A DNA stretch of 64,000 nucleotides, from the NCBI GenBank assembly GCA_022495005.1, contig JAGYXB010000461.1:62001-126000 (forward strand). The letters are read 5' to 3'. This stretch comes from Rhyacophila brunnea. Its lineage: Eukaryota; Arthropoda; Insecta; Trichoptera; Rhyacophilidae. Positions within the stretch are counted from its first letter, which is position 1, and each line of letters begins with the position of its first letter. The notes beneath the pieces were generated by a model. It was not told the DNA's origin. It made no database searches and saw nothing but the letters and a program-made list of their open reading frames with translations. Of the stretch, positions 23,801-37,749 are shown in pieces. Made by a program: the position numbers and the translations under genes.

Positions 23801-26800
23801 TCACCCTGTAGTGCTACTACAATAATGATCAATGCGCTGTATGTGACGCGCACGTAGAATTAAGCATGGGAGTTGACTCTGATGATTATTAAATACTGAA
23901 TACAAGGCTTCAGATTATGCTGATTATTATGCGCCCAATTTAAACAAACACATATTTTCATAAATAAATGAACATTGGATTTAAAAAAAAAAAAAAAACG
24001 CGCATACTTGTCGGATGTTGACTATCCAATCTATATTTAATTTTATAACAATGCTTACAGTTGTAGATGCGTATTGAGTTTCGAGTTAGTTGTCCACGTG
24101 CATTTGCGTAGTGACAAAAGTTTACAGATACATTTTTATAACTTATATGCCAATATCAATGATTAAGAAAAATAATTTTAATAGAATATACCTAATGTAG
24201 GCACCACAAAGACAGTTTACAGTTGATATTGTTTATCGACGTACATAATAATAATGTATACCATACGATAAATCTATCAACAAGCGATCGACATGGACAG
24301 ATTATTAGTCAGTGTAATCTACAAATCTTTGGTAAAGGTATGCAACCCTGATACCTGTCCGATCTCCTTTCAGTTCGCGTCGCCGGGTCTCAGGGACAGC
24401 AATTAGTTTAATTAATTAAATATTTCCAATATAATTAAATACATTATTAATTAAGCACAAATCACTATGATCACAATTACATTTACGTAGTTACTTAGTG
24501 TAATATAACTAAAAGCTGACGCACCTATTAGATTTATAATAAATACCCCTCATACACGACTCAGCCTAAAGACACATGATTACACAAAGTATAATTAAAT
24601 AAATAAATAAAATTTTCATTATTCTAAATACTAGTCAGATACGAGTTTTGAAAGCTTAGTGTTATACTACTAAATTTTATATTACACTGGTAGAATCTCA
24701 AGCCGATCGTCTACTCTGATTATCCTCGCGATTGCTCGGTGACATTCAATTGGGTCAACGATTTTCGAGAACAAGCGGTAATTGTCGACCCATCTTTATT
24801 GTCATCGATATTTGATTGAGTCGTGAGAGAAAAATATGAATAATTATACTATTTTTGTCACGATTCCATTAAAAGATCCATCCAGAGGGTGATTGTGCCA
24901 TCTGCATTCGAAAGGATACTCGTTTGATGAGTCACCTTGTATGCGTTTACGGTTGTTAAACCACAAGAGCCGGTATCACCGTTACACTTATGAATATTAA
25001 TGATGATGACAAGTTTGTATGAGACACCCTGTTCTGGTAACAAGGCTTGATTCGTGGTCTAATTGACTAAGTTATTAATGAGAGTCGAATTGAATTATTG
25101 CTTGGACGATGGTTACACTATAGAAAATTAGCCCGGTCGTGGTCTACCAATAACTAACTGTTTATCAATCATGGTCGACTGATGGCCCATAACTGAGTTG
25201 CGCCTGGCCTTGTAACAATAATTTGGATTATAGGTAGGAGATAAATATTGGGATGAGGGCGATCATACTTATTGCCCCAACTAATATAAAAATGCAAAAT
25301 GAGTATCGCCATTGAAAGGAAGTTTCGAAAACAAAGTATCGAATTATTGGTCAAAAAGAATCAATACCTCAAAGTAGAATTGCTTTAGTTGTATCTGAGA
25401 AGAAAGTCAATTCATGAGTATTATATTATTCTTTATTTAATTATTATGTAACACCACTGGTCTTTAGTTAAGATCACTTATCGAAGAGGGCGCGGGCGCT
25501 ATCTAGGATGAAAATAAAAGTACGGCGCATAAGAGTATATTATTATTAATAACATAGTATATAACATATCGGTAATATGGCTATATTATAATATTCTGAC
25601 CGGTGATGGGAGCAGTACAAAGCCGTGAGATTTAGCGCGGCTCAACTGGGCCTCGACAACAAAAAATCTTGCCGACAAAGGGTTGTCTTTTTGAGTGACA
25701 AGCCGCTATCTCGAGACGGGTGCATTTTCACAGGGTGGTTTATTAGAAAAAGATTCTTTTTAAGAATGCAATTTTTTAATTCAAGGTACACTGACATAAT
25801 ATATTATTTAGAGTAAGTTATTTTTAAACTAATTTATTTGATGTATAGTGAATAAAAATGATGAATGAAATAAATGAATAAATATAAGTTCCTGAGTTGG
25901 AACTAATTTAAAAGCATTAATAAAATATTTTTTTAACAAAGAAAAATAGCTTGAACAATTCAGCTATCGGCTAAATTGCTAAAAACTATTAATTTTAATA
26001 TTAACAATATGTAATTTAATTTTGACTTACTTGAACTTAGTTTAAATTTTTTGTAATTACATTAATTTTAGACACACATGAAATGCGTCTAATAAAATAA
26101 CAAGTTGACTTTAACGTTACTTTCTTTTTTCTATCTCATTCAATTTAAAAAAAAAGAACAATATACCGACATATGGCTACCAGAAAGAAACAGTAGGTAA
26201 GTAAAAAAAATACTAGTTTCGAGATAGTTGAATTTTAATGTTTTAATACAAATTAAATAGGTAGTTATTTTTTTTGTTTTTTTCGTGGTTTATAATAAAT
26301 TATAATTGTGGGGTTTCTCAGTTATTTCACTGTTGCTTTGAAGTTACAGGACAATTTTAATAAATGCAACAGTGATTTTTTCTATTTAAAAAAAATCTAA
26401 GTGATTCATTATGTAAGTACAAGTTTCAGAAATTGATTGGCATAAAAATGAGTTTTTTTTCAATTTATTTCAGTGTTGCTTTCAGGTAGCTATAGTTTAA
26501 TTAGCTCATTAACCCCTATTTGTAATACATCCTGAAAAATCAAATCGGACAAATCAATATATCTATTTATATCACTTTAAATAATCGGTGTATGTAAATC
26601 GTTAGGTTTTTAATTATTTCCGTCGATTTTGAGGCGTTTTATAAATTATAGATCATGTAGTACATTATATTATGATATTACACATATAATATGGATATAT
26701 TTTTATAAGATTTTGGTTTAGTGAAGACTTTTATAAAAAATTAACAAATATGTATTTAAAAAAAATATATATTAATATTTATTAACGTCCATCGCTATGC

Positions 26801-27384
26801 TATAATTATAATATACAGATTCAATATCTGACCACCCTATGTACAAAATTTAAAGAAGCTCACGTAAAATACCTCGTTGACAAATATCCAAAAAAAGTTT
26901 ATATCGGAGAAGGCACTTAACGATCGACGGAGATAGAGCATGCAATGGGAATAGACAATACCCCAAAAAGGTACAAGATAAGTAGATATCATAAAAGTAC
27001 GAAACACTAATTTGGTATTCCGATACTTCGTAGGAGATATCTACCATTATTATATGCTTCACTAACTTAATATACCTGTTACTTACTTATTTTTACATTT
27101 AAGATACATACATTAAAAAGTGTTTTTTTAATCCTTTTTTAACAAAGGGAGAAGCGGTGTGCTTTTTTGTTTTTTTTTTTTAAATGTAAATTTGAGGAAA
27201 AACCGAGAAAAAATATTTGGTTCGATGCAACAGTATCTTCTTGTCGATCCGTTACTAAAACTAATAATTGATTCGGACCATAAAAAAAGTATATGTAATG
27301 GCAATGTCACTCGGTGAGTAGACAACCACTGGAAAAATTCCCTCATACATTGTTACTGAAGGGGCACTAAACGCCCACAAGGAC
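20874..27384. other. Long AT-rich gene-free stretch
   Basis: No gene, RNA or bounded element is recognised over about 6.5 kb. Points seen inside: a GCGGACGAAAC(T)GGTCC block at 22256-22275 related to 45330-45350; a balanced patch at 23735-23870 sharing a GATCAATGCGCTG motif with 697-709; an A16 tract near 23980; and a GC-rich patch with an acceptor-like CTCCTTTCAG at 24363-24372. The open frames here (60-89 codons) have no motifs. Confidence 0.45.
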
Positions 27385-27525
27385 TCCCTAAAACCCACTG
27401 GATAGACGAGCTCATAAAGTTCGGTGAATATACGTGGAAGCAAAGAACTAAGGACTGAGAATAGTAGAACTATGGGAGGACTTCATCCAGCAGTGGATCG
27501 ACGCCAGCTGATGATAACTATAATT
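27385..27525 (+). mobile_element. RTE-like LINE ORF2 tail fragment
   Basis: The plus strand reads THWIDELIKFGEYTWKQR and then, across stops, a tail ending in CAGCAGTGGATCGACGC. It matches the C-terminal region of the LINE at 11205-11808 (WIDEMIKF...TWQRNAQ...QQWIDSG). It is truncated on both sides and carries several stops, so it is a dead fragment. Confidence 0.65.
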
Positions 27526-28730
27526 ATATACCTACGTAAGATTGATGCCTTTGAGATGTGGTCTTAGAAGTAAAAATGACGAATATATTTGTTATGAAAG
27601 AAATAAGCAAACGTGAAAGATTACAGAAAAGACAAATATGATAGAAATTCGAAAAGAAGTCACCATTTATACAAAGACCTTTAAGTCAGATTAAGTTTAT
27701 GACTTTATGATATTCAGGTCAAAAAACGTAAGATATTTAAAGCTCACCTAATAACCTCAAATATTATTGATATTGAAAGCGCGTTTCGTTTACGTAACAA
27801 AATTTAATGGATGCAGACAGAGCTATTGGAAATTACATATTATTCTTTAATACTTGTTTCTCATATTTCTCCACTGTCAAAAACAATTGGACCTTCTTAC
27901 AGCCAAACGTAGAGAGTAAACGGACTTTCGTTATTTTTGTGTAACCTCTGAAAGACAGGCTCAAAAAATTACAATGAGAGTCTACGGCCTACGCCATGGG
28001 TCCTAAGCTATGCAGTTCGTTGAATACAGGAGAGAGATCTATATAACTAGAACATTCATCGATACGAGTCAAAACAAAGAACGCAACAGTCGAAAAAAAT
28101 CTTTTGGTTTTACTTAGAATTATCATTTAGTGATTTTGTTATAGAGTTTGAATCTAAAATATTTGACAACATCTAGAAACTGGCTATACTTCAGATGAGG
28201 CATGGTCTTAAGAGATCGTGACTAGGCGATGCGCGGATTGTGCAAATGACACGAGCCGAACGAAATATAATTTGTCATAAAAATTCAACATGCATTAATG
28301 TTATGTTTATTATTATATTCGTAATAATAATAGTATATTCATTGACATGTTTTCTTTTTCAAGTACAGGCGGAACGTTTTTTAGTCATCTTTACACAATT
28401 TAAGAATATATTACTCCGACGCCATCACAAAACAAATTGACGTGCTCACACCTCGACTGTCAGTCTCCGATTGGCGACGACTTCGAAATTTCGTTCCACC
28501 TACTGTTGAAAATTATTTGCCGTTTCACTTATGTATGCTCTTAAGATGTGTCAGAAATTCACGCAATATTTTGGAAGACCCGCTCCACTAGGATAGGTTA
28601 TTTGTTTATACCAATACCGAGTTTCAGGCAGAACTGTATTTAGAGAGTATGAGGGTGTCGAAAGGGTTCTAGTCAAGAAATAAACTTTAATGTATTATTT
28701 ATTGACGTAAAAATTTGCACAAATAGGCGG
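27526..28730. other. Gene-free stretch
   Basis: No recognised feature. The 66-codon frame at 28240-28440 has a hydrophobic segment but no homology I can name. Confidence 0.35.
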
Positions 28731-28930
28731 CCCTCGTGGTCCACTGCGTAAGACACTGGGTATTCATCCGGGGAAATCCGGGTTTATTCCCGGTGAAATT
28801 ACAATATATTTATCTGGTTTTCTCAAAGCCTGGGTGTTTGTGATCGTTTAGCTTCTGCTACTGCAACACTATGTCACTATACTACTGTCATCGGGTCTCA
28901 TGGCCTATTGTAGTGTTAGTAGCATGACAT
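28731..28930 (+). repeat. tRNA-like SINE, second type
   Basis: The head GGCCCTCGTGGTCCACTGCG and the T-arm-like CCGGGTTTATTCCCGG (5-bp perfect stem) give a tRNA-like promoter layout over about 75 bases. A body follows with CTCAAAGCCTGGGTGTTTG and a CTACTGCAACACTATGTCAC block. The right limit is uncertain. It differs in sequence from SINE family A. Confidence 0.5.
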
Positions 28931-31019
28931 TAATAATATATATTATGTTGGGTATGCAATATTGTGATTTTCTATCACATGACATAATAGGATATAACAG
29001 TTTCGCTTATGAAAATCGCTGAAGCAAGTTTCTTAGTGCCTTTTTTGTATGCAAACCCAACCTGTCTGCACCTCGAAATCTTCGCAGTTTATAGGTGTGA
29101 CAATTTAGAAACGGGATCCTTTTTTGCTTCATTGTGATATGTTTAGGCTCCATTTCAATATCAAAAAATCGTTCCAAAAAATAAGCACCATTAAAAATGT
29201 AATATTGATTTAAAGGCGTAATAAATTTTATAAATTTACAGTGATTCTAGTGGTTACATTAAAGACAATTTATCATGTGATTAAGTAACGTCGATCAGTA
29301 GTTTTAACTACCTTTTTTCTATTTATATTGAAGATTTGGTAGCAGATATATTTTGTATTTTTTTTATTATATAAATATTGAAAGATTTCTTAGTACATAT
29401 TGTTGTATTTCCACTGTACCAATAATTTTATTTTTCACTACCAAATAGCAATTCTCACACCATATCACATTTTCTCCTATAGGGAGTAGTTTCGGGCAGC
29501 TGGTATTATCATTAAACATATTTTCAAAATTAGATACCTAATACTCATATCTTTTAATCTAATAATATTATTATACACAAAAACTTGTATATTAGATACC
29601 TACAGAAATAAACCTTTTTGACTCATTAAATAAGGTTGTATAAGAAATTAACACCAGAGTTTTCCTGTTGTTATTTTTTATATTAGTTTATGATAGTAGT
29701 TACAAGTCTTCGATATAAACAATACCTGTAGGATTTCAGGTATTGTCTTAAGGGGCGGCATGTGCAGTCAATTCTTATTGTTTCAATATTCAGTGGTTCA
29801 CAAAACATTATTTTTTTTATCTAATTCTTTGTTCTAGATAAATACTTTAAGGTAAGCGAAAAAATGTAATAATATTATGACATTAATACTAGTTTAATTT
29901 AAGGATAAAATTTATAACGTAATAAAATTATAGCTTTTTTTTTCTTTTTAATCGATTTATTGTGTGATAAATTTAACGTTTCTGTCAGATACAAATTTTT
30001 CTTTGCTTTAACAATGAATTGGAAGCTGTGCTGAAAAAAAACTGTTTAAAATACAAATATTCTAAAATTATTAACTAAACATTCTAAATAATAAGCAATT
30101 CATTTCATTATGTTTACATTTTTAATACGCAGTCAATAATATAAATAATAGGTGTCGCTGGAATAACGAGACCTTAAGATCCGCGGAACTCGTACAAACG
30201 CAATGCATAGAATCAAGAAGAATTAAACAAGTTTGAAGAGGTCTTCATTCGTCAGTCGATTGATCAAGCCTGATGATTGTGATAATTGTAGAATATATAT
30301 TATGTCCAGTCTCCTGAATATATTAGTTGTATCGGAAATGGTGACTGGGTTTCCTCTTTGTCAATATCATAGAAAAACCTTTTTTATACACCAAATTATA
30401 GTATTTTTATGTATTTTAAGTATATCGACGATACCCACTTGTTTTTTCATATTTACGTATGAAAACCATCCACGAGAAATATATCAATGAACGTTTCCGA
30501 TTGATATCATCATTAACAAATAGTATTTTTGATTAACATTGTATAGATATGTTGGGGATACCTACAGAGCCACCGCCCAATTTTTAACAAAGGATTATGT
30601 CATCCAATTAATACATGCATATCCAATTAAGTCTCTGGATAGCTATCTATATTATGGCAAATATACACAAAGGCTTTTTCAGTGATACAGAAAAATTTTA
30701 CTTTTGTGAAAATATGACAGATTTTAGTTTATATTTTAATACTATAGAATAAAAGTTTATACAGCATGCAATATTTTTTCAGAATTTTCAAGTGATAATT
30801 TGCAAAATTTTCAATAAATTAACATAGTAATAATTAATTAATTATTTAGGTAGGTACATTATATTTATTAAGTATTAGATTATTAATTTAATTACCATAT
30901 TATCAAGTTATTAACATCGACCGTTTCTTTTAATTATATAAGTAAAATTGTTTCAGAAATTAATGTTTAATTCAGCATAAAAATTTATGTAAACACTATT
31001 AATAATTATTATCAAGTAG
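28931..31019. other. AT-rich gene-free stretch
   Basis: No recognised feature. The 85-codon frame at 30233-30490 has two hydrophobic segments but lies in ordinary AT-rich sequence. Confidence 0.4.
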
Positions 31020-31256
31020 ACACAGAGCAGTTTTTCCACCACCACCCGTCATGTAGGTATGTACAGCCGTGGATATGCACGGCTGCCTTGTATGACGCTA
31101 TAAACGTGTCTGAAAGAGGTGATTTTAAGTGCTCATTCCGTCCCGAAATGGAGCCGCACGGGACTGATGCTACAACCATACACCGTAGTGCTTAAAGAAG
31201 AAAGTTAGGAAAAGAAGAAAAAAGACTGGCTCTGTTGTCCGCTGACATTAAGCGCC
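31020..31256 (-). repeat. LINE 3'UTR attached to an ORF2 tail
   Basis: On the minus strand this follows the ORF2 stop at 31257-31259. It contains GCGCTTAATGTCAGCGGACA (31234-31253), CAGTCCCGTGCGGCTCC, a GGGACGGAATGAGCACTTAA block and GCCGTGCATATCCACGGC. It ends in GGTGGTGGTGGAAAAA-like sequence. The tandem repeat at 3718-4165 is the same unit in plus orientation. Confidence 0.65.
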
Positions 31257-31532
31257 CTATGTATCCGTATACTGAGTGTCACGACTTGAAATGGATGAGT
31301 CTACAGAGGAGTCGGAACTATCCCGTTCCCTATAGGATGTTGCAAATTTCTCGAATGCCGCAAAGTTGGCCTCGGTTGTTATCAAATCTGCGGGGCCAAT
31401 TGAGGCCGTGTGAGGACGGACCATGGCAAACAACTCCGCTAATTCAGTTTCCATAAGCGGGCAATTCCAGAGGACGTGTTCAACGTCTTGGTGGTCATGC
31501 CCGTAGGTACAACACGGCCTATCTACTATCAA
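31257..31532 (-). pseudogene. Non-LTR retrotransposon ORF2 C-terminal fragment
   Basis: The 91-codon minus frame contains PCCTYGHDHQDVEHVLWNCP near its start (residues 6-25). This is the Cys/His pattern at the C-terminal end of R1/Jockey/I-type LINE ORF2 proteins, following the RNase H region. A Ser/Asp-rich tail (ERDSSDSSVDSSIS) runs to the stop. The upstream part of ORF2 is missing, so this is a 5'-truncated insertion. The downstream sequence is the shared 3'UTR unit. Clade is uncertain. Confidence 0.7.
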
Positions 31533-32202
31533 GTCAAACTCGATACAGAGCAGGTAAGATGATGCCGAAAATTCAAATAAAATTACCTGATGTATAATAT
31601 TATACGTATATATATTATATAATACATAACAGGCGCCGTCCGCCGAATTTAGAATTCAAAAAGACAGGCACTGTTTTTAAAAAAGTTTGAAAAGGCTCGT
31701 TTTTAAGGCTGCGTTAGCGAACGAAGGCTGTGTTCGGCGCGTCGCAAGTGGCGTCAGGCGGTCCAGACGAGACGCCTCCGGTTTTTACAATTTACACTCC
31801 CAAATAATATACAACAACTACCTCTTCCGCTGGCATGGGTGGATGGTGAGCTTTTACCTTTTCGTTCAATAGTGAAACTGCGCTTAAAGCTCCACGCCGT
31901 TTTAGTCATTTAGTTGAAATACTATTCGGTACTCTTATAATGAATATAATATTAACTTAATATTATATAATAGCTTTAAATAAACATGAACACGCTCATA
32001 TTTTCGTAATGAATGTTATATAATAGTGATTGTTTAGGATCCAATTTATTTTAAATAATTAAAATAAAACACAATATCACTTGATTCGTATAATTTATTA
32101 AGTAGTATATTATATTAACAATTATAAATATAGGTACTTAAATAGTTTTGATATTTTTAGTAAATAGCATTATTGTAAAACCATAAAAAACGGATAACTT
32201 CC
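31533..32202. other. Gene-free stretch with a GC-rich patch
   Basis: A GC-rich patch at about 31705-31785 (GTTCGGCGCGTCGCAAGTGG and neighbours) stands out from AT-rich flanks. It has an open frame from 31687 but no recognised domain. It may be the end of an unidentified repeat or a short regulatory island. Confidence 0.3.
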
Positions 32203-32315
32203 CTACCACAGAACAGATTATTAAATATAATAATTCCGATAGGGTGTATTTGAATGTGTGAGTGTCCTACGAAAATGAACCATATATTATAGATGTGTAA
32301 TTATGCGTGTTGCAA
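32203..32315 (+). repeat. Dispersed repeat S, copy 1
   Basis: Contains ACCACAGAACAGAT, AATTCCGATAGG and TTTGAATGTGTGAGTGTCCT. The reverse complement of the same blocks in the same order is at about 39590-39720. It is non-coding. Confidence 0.55.
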
Positions 32316-34667
32316 CCTTCATATACACCAATATGGAATGACCGTCAGTGCATAAAACGAGAACAGTTTTCAGAACGAAATACAAGCGTATTCTTAAAAC
32401 GTGTTTACGTGTATCCCATATTCTTCCACACTCGAGATCGGTTGCCTGTTTCACCACACACATTAGGTATTTCAGTTTATATTATTTTTGAGTTCCCTGT
32501 TCCCTACCTACCTAGCTTAACTCTATATTAGTGAGTAAAGACTAATTTTATAAGAACAAAATTGATAATATTTTTACTATTCCTACCTGGTCATTTTGAT
32601 AGACTAAATATTTACATAGTAGTTATCGGTTTTATAGAGCCTGATTAAAGACAGTTTTTATAGTATTTTATCGTTAATAAATAATAACTTAGGTATACAT
32701 ATTTTTTGTTTTGTTTTCAAATTTTAATAATTTCTTAATGTTTTAATAATAATTTGACAACACCAATTTTGTGACAAACAAAAATAACTTAAAAATGTTA
32801 GTAAAATATTTGAAAAATCTATTAAAATATCTAACGTTATTTAGATAGTACGTATTTATTATCTATTATTAATATTTGTTAGTATACCTATCACTTAAAA
32901 AGGAGACTGTCAGATTTTAATCTCTAATACCTACTTAAAACTAGATAATATTCAAAAATTATCAATTTGACTAATATTAATATATACGAATAAGTAATCG
33001 AGTACCTACATTTTTAGTATCATAAAATAGTTTTTTTATTTAAAAAATAATTCACAAGTTTTAAGAATGTAACATTCTTTAATTGAACATATATAATAAC
33101 CAAAAAAAATATTTCAATCAGTGTCGTATTTATTCTAGTTTTAATATTTGTTAAAAGTGTTTACAAATTATTTATTTTTAGAATCAATTAAACTATTATT
33201 TCTCGGTAAATAGTAATTTGGAAAGGCTCATCGTCGGCATACACATCGAAAGTAATGCGGAAGATGGAAGAGTATAAGTTAAAGATGTTTTGGATCTTTC
33301 TATACGTTCAGCCATGAGTATATAAAATAGTAAAATATAGAAATTGTGAGATATAATTGGGACATATTTTAATAAGTGTCACGATTCTCATCAGTGGGAC
33401 ATGAAAAGGGATGAATAAATAATTATTACTGATAAGTTATTAATATTTTATTAACAATCCAATTTCGATTTTCCTTATTTTGAAATACACTCCTGTGTCG
33501 CGTTTCCTTTATATTTTATAGGCTCAAGCGATTTAAATCTGAAGCCGCGGGATCATGGTACCAACGAGAGGTGGTGATAGCCGCGGCACAAATGTTGCCT
33601 AATCACCTATTTCTGAAAGTTATAAATTTGAGAACCTCTTATTTTTTTTAAAATTAAAAATTACATGATACCTTATTAAAATTATCAATTTTGCGACACT
33701 GCTATTAAAATGTATGTAAAATTATGACAAATTTAAACATATGAAATGGAAAAAGCCGAGTGACAAATCGATATATGATTATTATGTAAAAGTTTTAAAA
33801 TATCAGATAATTTTGAATTTACATAAAACCAACTACTATTAAAAATATTTATACAGTGTAGTATTTGGATGAGTTTCGGATTTTTAGAATGATCTCGAAT
33901 GATACAAGATGACGTCTTTTATATCGTCCACCCTGGAAATGAAAGTAAATAACTAGCTTTCAGTCAATGTATTACTCTCTTCTACAAATAGTCAATAACA
34001 TGTATGTTATATTATATATTAATTAACATGATTCCAATTTTATCCTAAATAATTCATTTAATATTTTCATGTTTGCATATTTTATATTATACTAACTTAC
34101 TGGGATAAATAATATAACGTTGAAAGTTTTTCCTTCCAGGCTCAAGGCATAACGGTTGAAAGCTTTTTTTAAAACGTTTTCCATCCAAATTTAAAATCTT
34201 GAAACCAAATAATACTTGAAGTAGAAGTCACAGTTATATAAATGGGTGGTAGATAGAAAATAATAAACTTCATATTTGATTTGGATTCGGTATTAGATAG
34301 TATGCTGCCTTCATTTCTCGAAAGTTGATCAATATGTCAGCTACATTTTAAGCCAAAACTATAAGTCGGATCAGGACCTGATCAAAACCAAGACGTACGG
34401 TGAGCCTATGATTACAGGTATTCTACGAATACATTTTGGTCGTAAGTCGAGTTTCATTGGAAAATCTTTTTGACCTATTTCAACGTACAGTTTATTTAGT
34501 ATAAAAAAAGATTTGCTGGTCACAAGGTGAATAATACTTTTATTTGTATTTTTTATTGGTATACGAAAAGTATTTCGAGAATTCTCAAAAAATTATCTAT
34601 TGTTAGTTTTAATATTAAATACTTTTTGGTTAATACATTATACATTAATATTTAGGCAGGACTTTTA
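32316..34667. other. AT-rich gene-free stretch
   Basis: No gene is recognised. A copy of the AAGAATGTAACATTCTT palindrome repeat lies at 33050-33092. At 33540-33560 a GAAGCCGCGGGAT block is shared with 44251-44263. Confidence 0.4.
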
Positions 34668-34862
34668 TCTTAAAGAAAAGACAATCGCTGGGCAAATCTA
34701 GTCATCCGGTGGACCCAAGAAGTAGAAAATATTCAAAATGTAGACCTAGAGGTCGCTGAAATGATGAAAGAGTTAAGTTATATGGACAACGCATATGATC
34801 GATAGGAATGGAATCAAGTTAGAGAGACAGTGGATTGATCCAAGCTGATTGAAGATGGTGGA
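34668..34862 (+). mobile_element. RTE-like LINE ORF2 tail fragment
   Basis: The plus strand reads KDNRWANLVIRWTQEVENIQ, then VDLEVAEMMKEL, and a degraded end with CAGTGGATTGATCC. It corresponds to the ENRWTNIVIHWYPR...RRGRWIDEM...QQWIDS segment of the LINE at 11205-11519. Stops and substitutions make it a dead fragment. Confidence 0.55.
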
Positions 34863-36392
34863 TTAATGTTAAACTCAAACGCTTAATAATTGATATAAAA
34901 GTCACCTCTAGATAGGTAATAAATCCATCGTTGTTGCAATTGAAAATGTACAATTATATCAGTGTTATAGATTTTTGATCGCATTTATTTATGACATTGC
35001 TTGGAAACATTATTGGATGATTTAATTGGGTAATCTTTTGAGAAACGCTGATATATCTCCAGCGCTCCTCGACCCCACTCCACCCCGTGCCCATTCCATC
35101 AGCGACCATCATCCGATGCGACCGCCAGATAATTAATTATACGTTTAGTGTCGGCGACGAAAAAAATGAGGCAAAAACCGTACAAGTCTACCCGAAAATC
35201 CAAAACCGAAATAGCTCCCAAAAGTGAACATAGTCTTTTGGAGACAATGGGGTGTCACTCGCGAGAGAAACGAGCCGTTCAAAATTGAAAAACCCACTCG
35301 ATCTACAAAAATATTTATAATAGTCAAAATAATTTGATTATATTTATATGTTATGATAATAGTTTTCATTTCTGCTAAATAAGTTTTCTCAATGTAACCT
35401 CCACTCTGTGGATGCTCATATTAAATTTGCCTGGGGAGGAGAAAAAGGAGGTTATTTATTTATTACAGAATCTATACCGAACAATTATTGTAAAAATTAT
35501 AAAACGGAAACATATTTATGATTATACCCTTATACAATTACAGATATACAATTTGAAACATGTCAGATAGAAATATATTAAAAAAAAAATACTTACTTAC
35601 GTCTATAATAATTCTATTAAAATTATAAAAATGATACATCATATATATATACATACATACATACAATAATGATACATCTACCTATACTTTTTCCATGTAT
35701 ATTATTGTTACGTTACGAGATTATGAATAACTCACAAACATTGTGTGTTGATTATTTGACACTTTTATTTCGATTTAGTGACGTTAGGGTACCTGTAAGG
35801 TAAGCCGATCATGCGTTGCATAAGGGCGGCACATTATAAAAGACGACGAATGAAGGAACGAATACAAATATTACAACTTTTGAGAGCAGTGGCGGTTTTC
35901 TATGAGGCTGACGATGATAATATGACTTCATTAGAAAGTATCGACATCTTAGTTTAAAAAATATTGACAGTAAAACTATTATGTAATGACTAATGGCTGT
36001 CTATCACACAGGCAATATTTTTACAAGGGTGCCTCTAAACATTTTTTCACAGTGGATGCCGTGTATATCAATTTAAAGATTTTTGTTGTATTTGAAAGTA
36101 AATAATAAAATAGGTAAGTATGTACTACCTGGTGACTTTTCAGATAATTTGAAAGCAAAAATAAAAGGGGAGGGTAATTTAATTCTATTTTTTAAAGGCG
36201 GTATTTATACGGCGGCCCGGAGATTTATATAAAAACATATGCAAAATTTTACAATTCAGTCGACTATGTTTTTGAAAAACTTTTAAATATTAAAAATCAA
36301 AATTTATTTACGACTTAATACTTTTTACACAATAGGTACCTTGAAGCATCAATTTATGTATTTACAATCTGTGTATCAGATAGATAATAATT
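34863..36392. other. Gene-free stretch
   Basis: Mostly AT-rich. At 35396-35420 CCTCCACTCTGTGGATGC repeats a block at 45132-45150. A (CATA)n run lies at 35650-35665. The 74-codon minus frame at 35145-35369 is unrecognised. Confidence 0.35.
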
Positions 36393-36400
36393 ATTACAGA

Positions 36401-37113
36401 TAGGGATTGCAGTACTGGTATTTCAAAACCGGTATTCAATTATTAATCGATACCGAAATACCGGTTTCAAAAATAAAAATATACCGGTGTTTTCGTTATT
36501 AAGAAAGCATACACATTTCTGTTTTTCAAAACTGAATTTAATGTTATTTTTCATTACTTACTACTAACTTGTAAAACTAACGTGTTAAATTGTATATTAA
36601 ATTTAGTGTATAAGTTTTATCCCGCCAAAACACAGTTAATATAATATTGACTGAAATCAACAAAAGTTAAATAATATTTAAAAAAAATCCCTCATATTAT
36701 ATACTTATAGAATTGTCGCGATGAATTAACATAACGGAGAAGAAAACATTCGTGGAATTTTTTTTTAATTATTCTTTAACTTTACTATTAATTGATCCAA
36801 CTTAATAATAATATAATCCAACATACGTTGAATTTGAAAGAGGTTTTCCTGTACCCGGACTTATAGTATTTTGTAAAAATTATCAGTTTTTAAATATTAT
36901 GATCTCTACCTACATATTGATAAAAGTCAACATAGTAAATAATGTAGGTTGTTATAAATAGTGTTTTGAATAAATTTTAATAGTTATATTTATTAATAGG
37001 TTCTTCTTTTTGTATGACATGTTTTGACGAATACCGCTAATAAAACCGGTATTGAATAAGAAATACCAAAATACTGATAATGATATATTATTCATTCGGT
37101 ATTGCAATCCCTA
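36401..37113. mobile_element. Non-autonomous hAT element
   Basis: Ends TAGGGATTGCAGTAC (36401-36415) and inverted TAGGGATTGCAATAC (37099-37113) match 14 of 15. The subterminal regions are loaded with ACCGGTATT motifs on both sides. Flanking 8-mers ATTACAGA (36393-36400) and ATTATAGG (37114-37121) match 6 of 8, as expected for an old hAT target duplication. The interior is 713 bases and AT-rich with no transposase frame. Confidence 0.75.
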
Positions 37114-37121
37114 ATTATAGG

Positions 37122-37749
37122 TAGGTGGAAAAAGTTTGGTAAGGATTTTATTCAATAAATTTATAATTTGAGAAAAATTAAACGTAGGTATAATATAATA
37201 ATAATACTAGAATAAGTTGAACCACCCAATGTCCGAAAGTAGATATCGAAACGGGCAACATATTTGGTCCATTCATAAAATGTGTACATGTTCCCAGGAT
37301 ATAGTTGGGACAAGGACAAATGACCATTTCTTGGTATAACGTGTAGAATTAGTGGAATAGTGGAATGGTTTCCCCGTTCATTTGAATGTGGGAGAGATGC
37401 ATCGGACACAAATCGTGCACTCTTTTGATTCTTTTCATTCAATCCGGGATGTCCCTTTTTCATTCATAGCGTTTATTTTTATTTATAAAAGATAACACAG
37501 TTGTGGCTAAGTTCGTATATTTAATTGAATAGTATTTATTGAGACGAGATAAATGTGTTTATGGTAAGCGATATTTTCTTTGTGAATTCGAAAAGGTTTA
37601 ATATATTTTTTGCCTACCCTTTATCAATGTGATTTTATTCGAATATAATCATTATTCACAATTAGGAGACTATCTCATGTCACAGGCTTCCGTTTTCTAA
37701 GTACCTGCACTAAAATTCAAATGCCATTATAAAAATACTATAAGTATAT
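37122..37749. other. Gene-free stretch
   Basis: The 100-codon minus frame at 37161-37463 has no recognisable motif. Nothing else is seen. Confidence 0.35.

Noticed and set aside
30233..30490. 85-codon frame with two hydrophobic segments
   Set aside because: Same reason as other AT-rich frames; no homology recognised.
35641..35670. Microsatellite as a notable element
   Set aside because: Short ATAT/CATA runs are common in this composition and carry no further structure.
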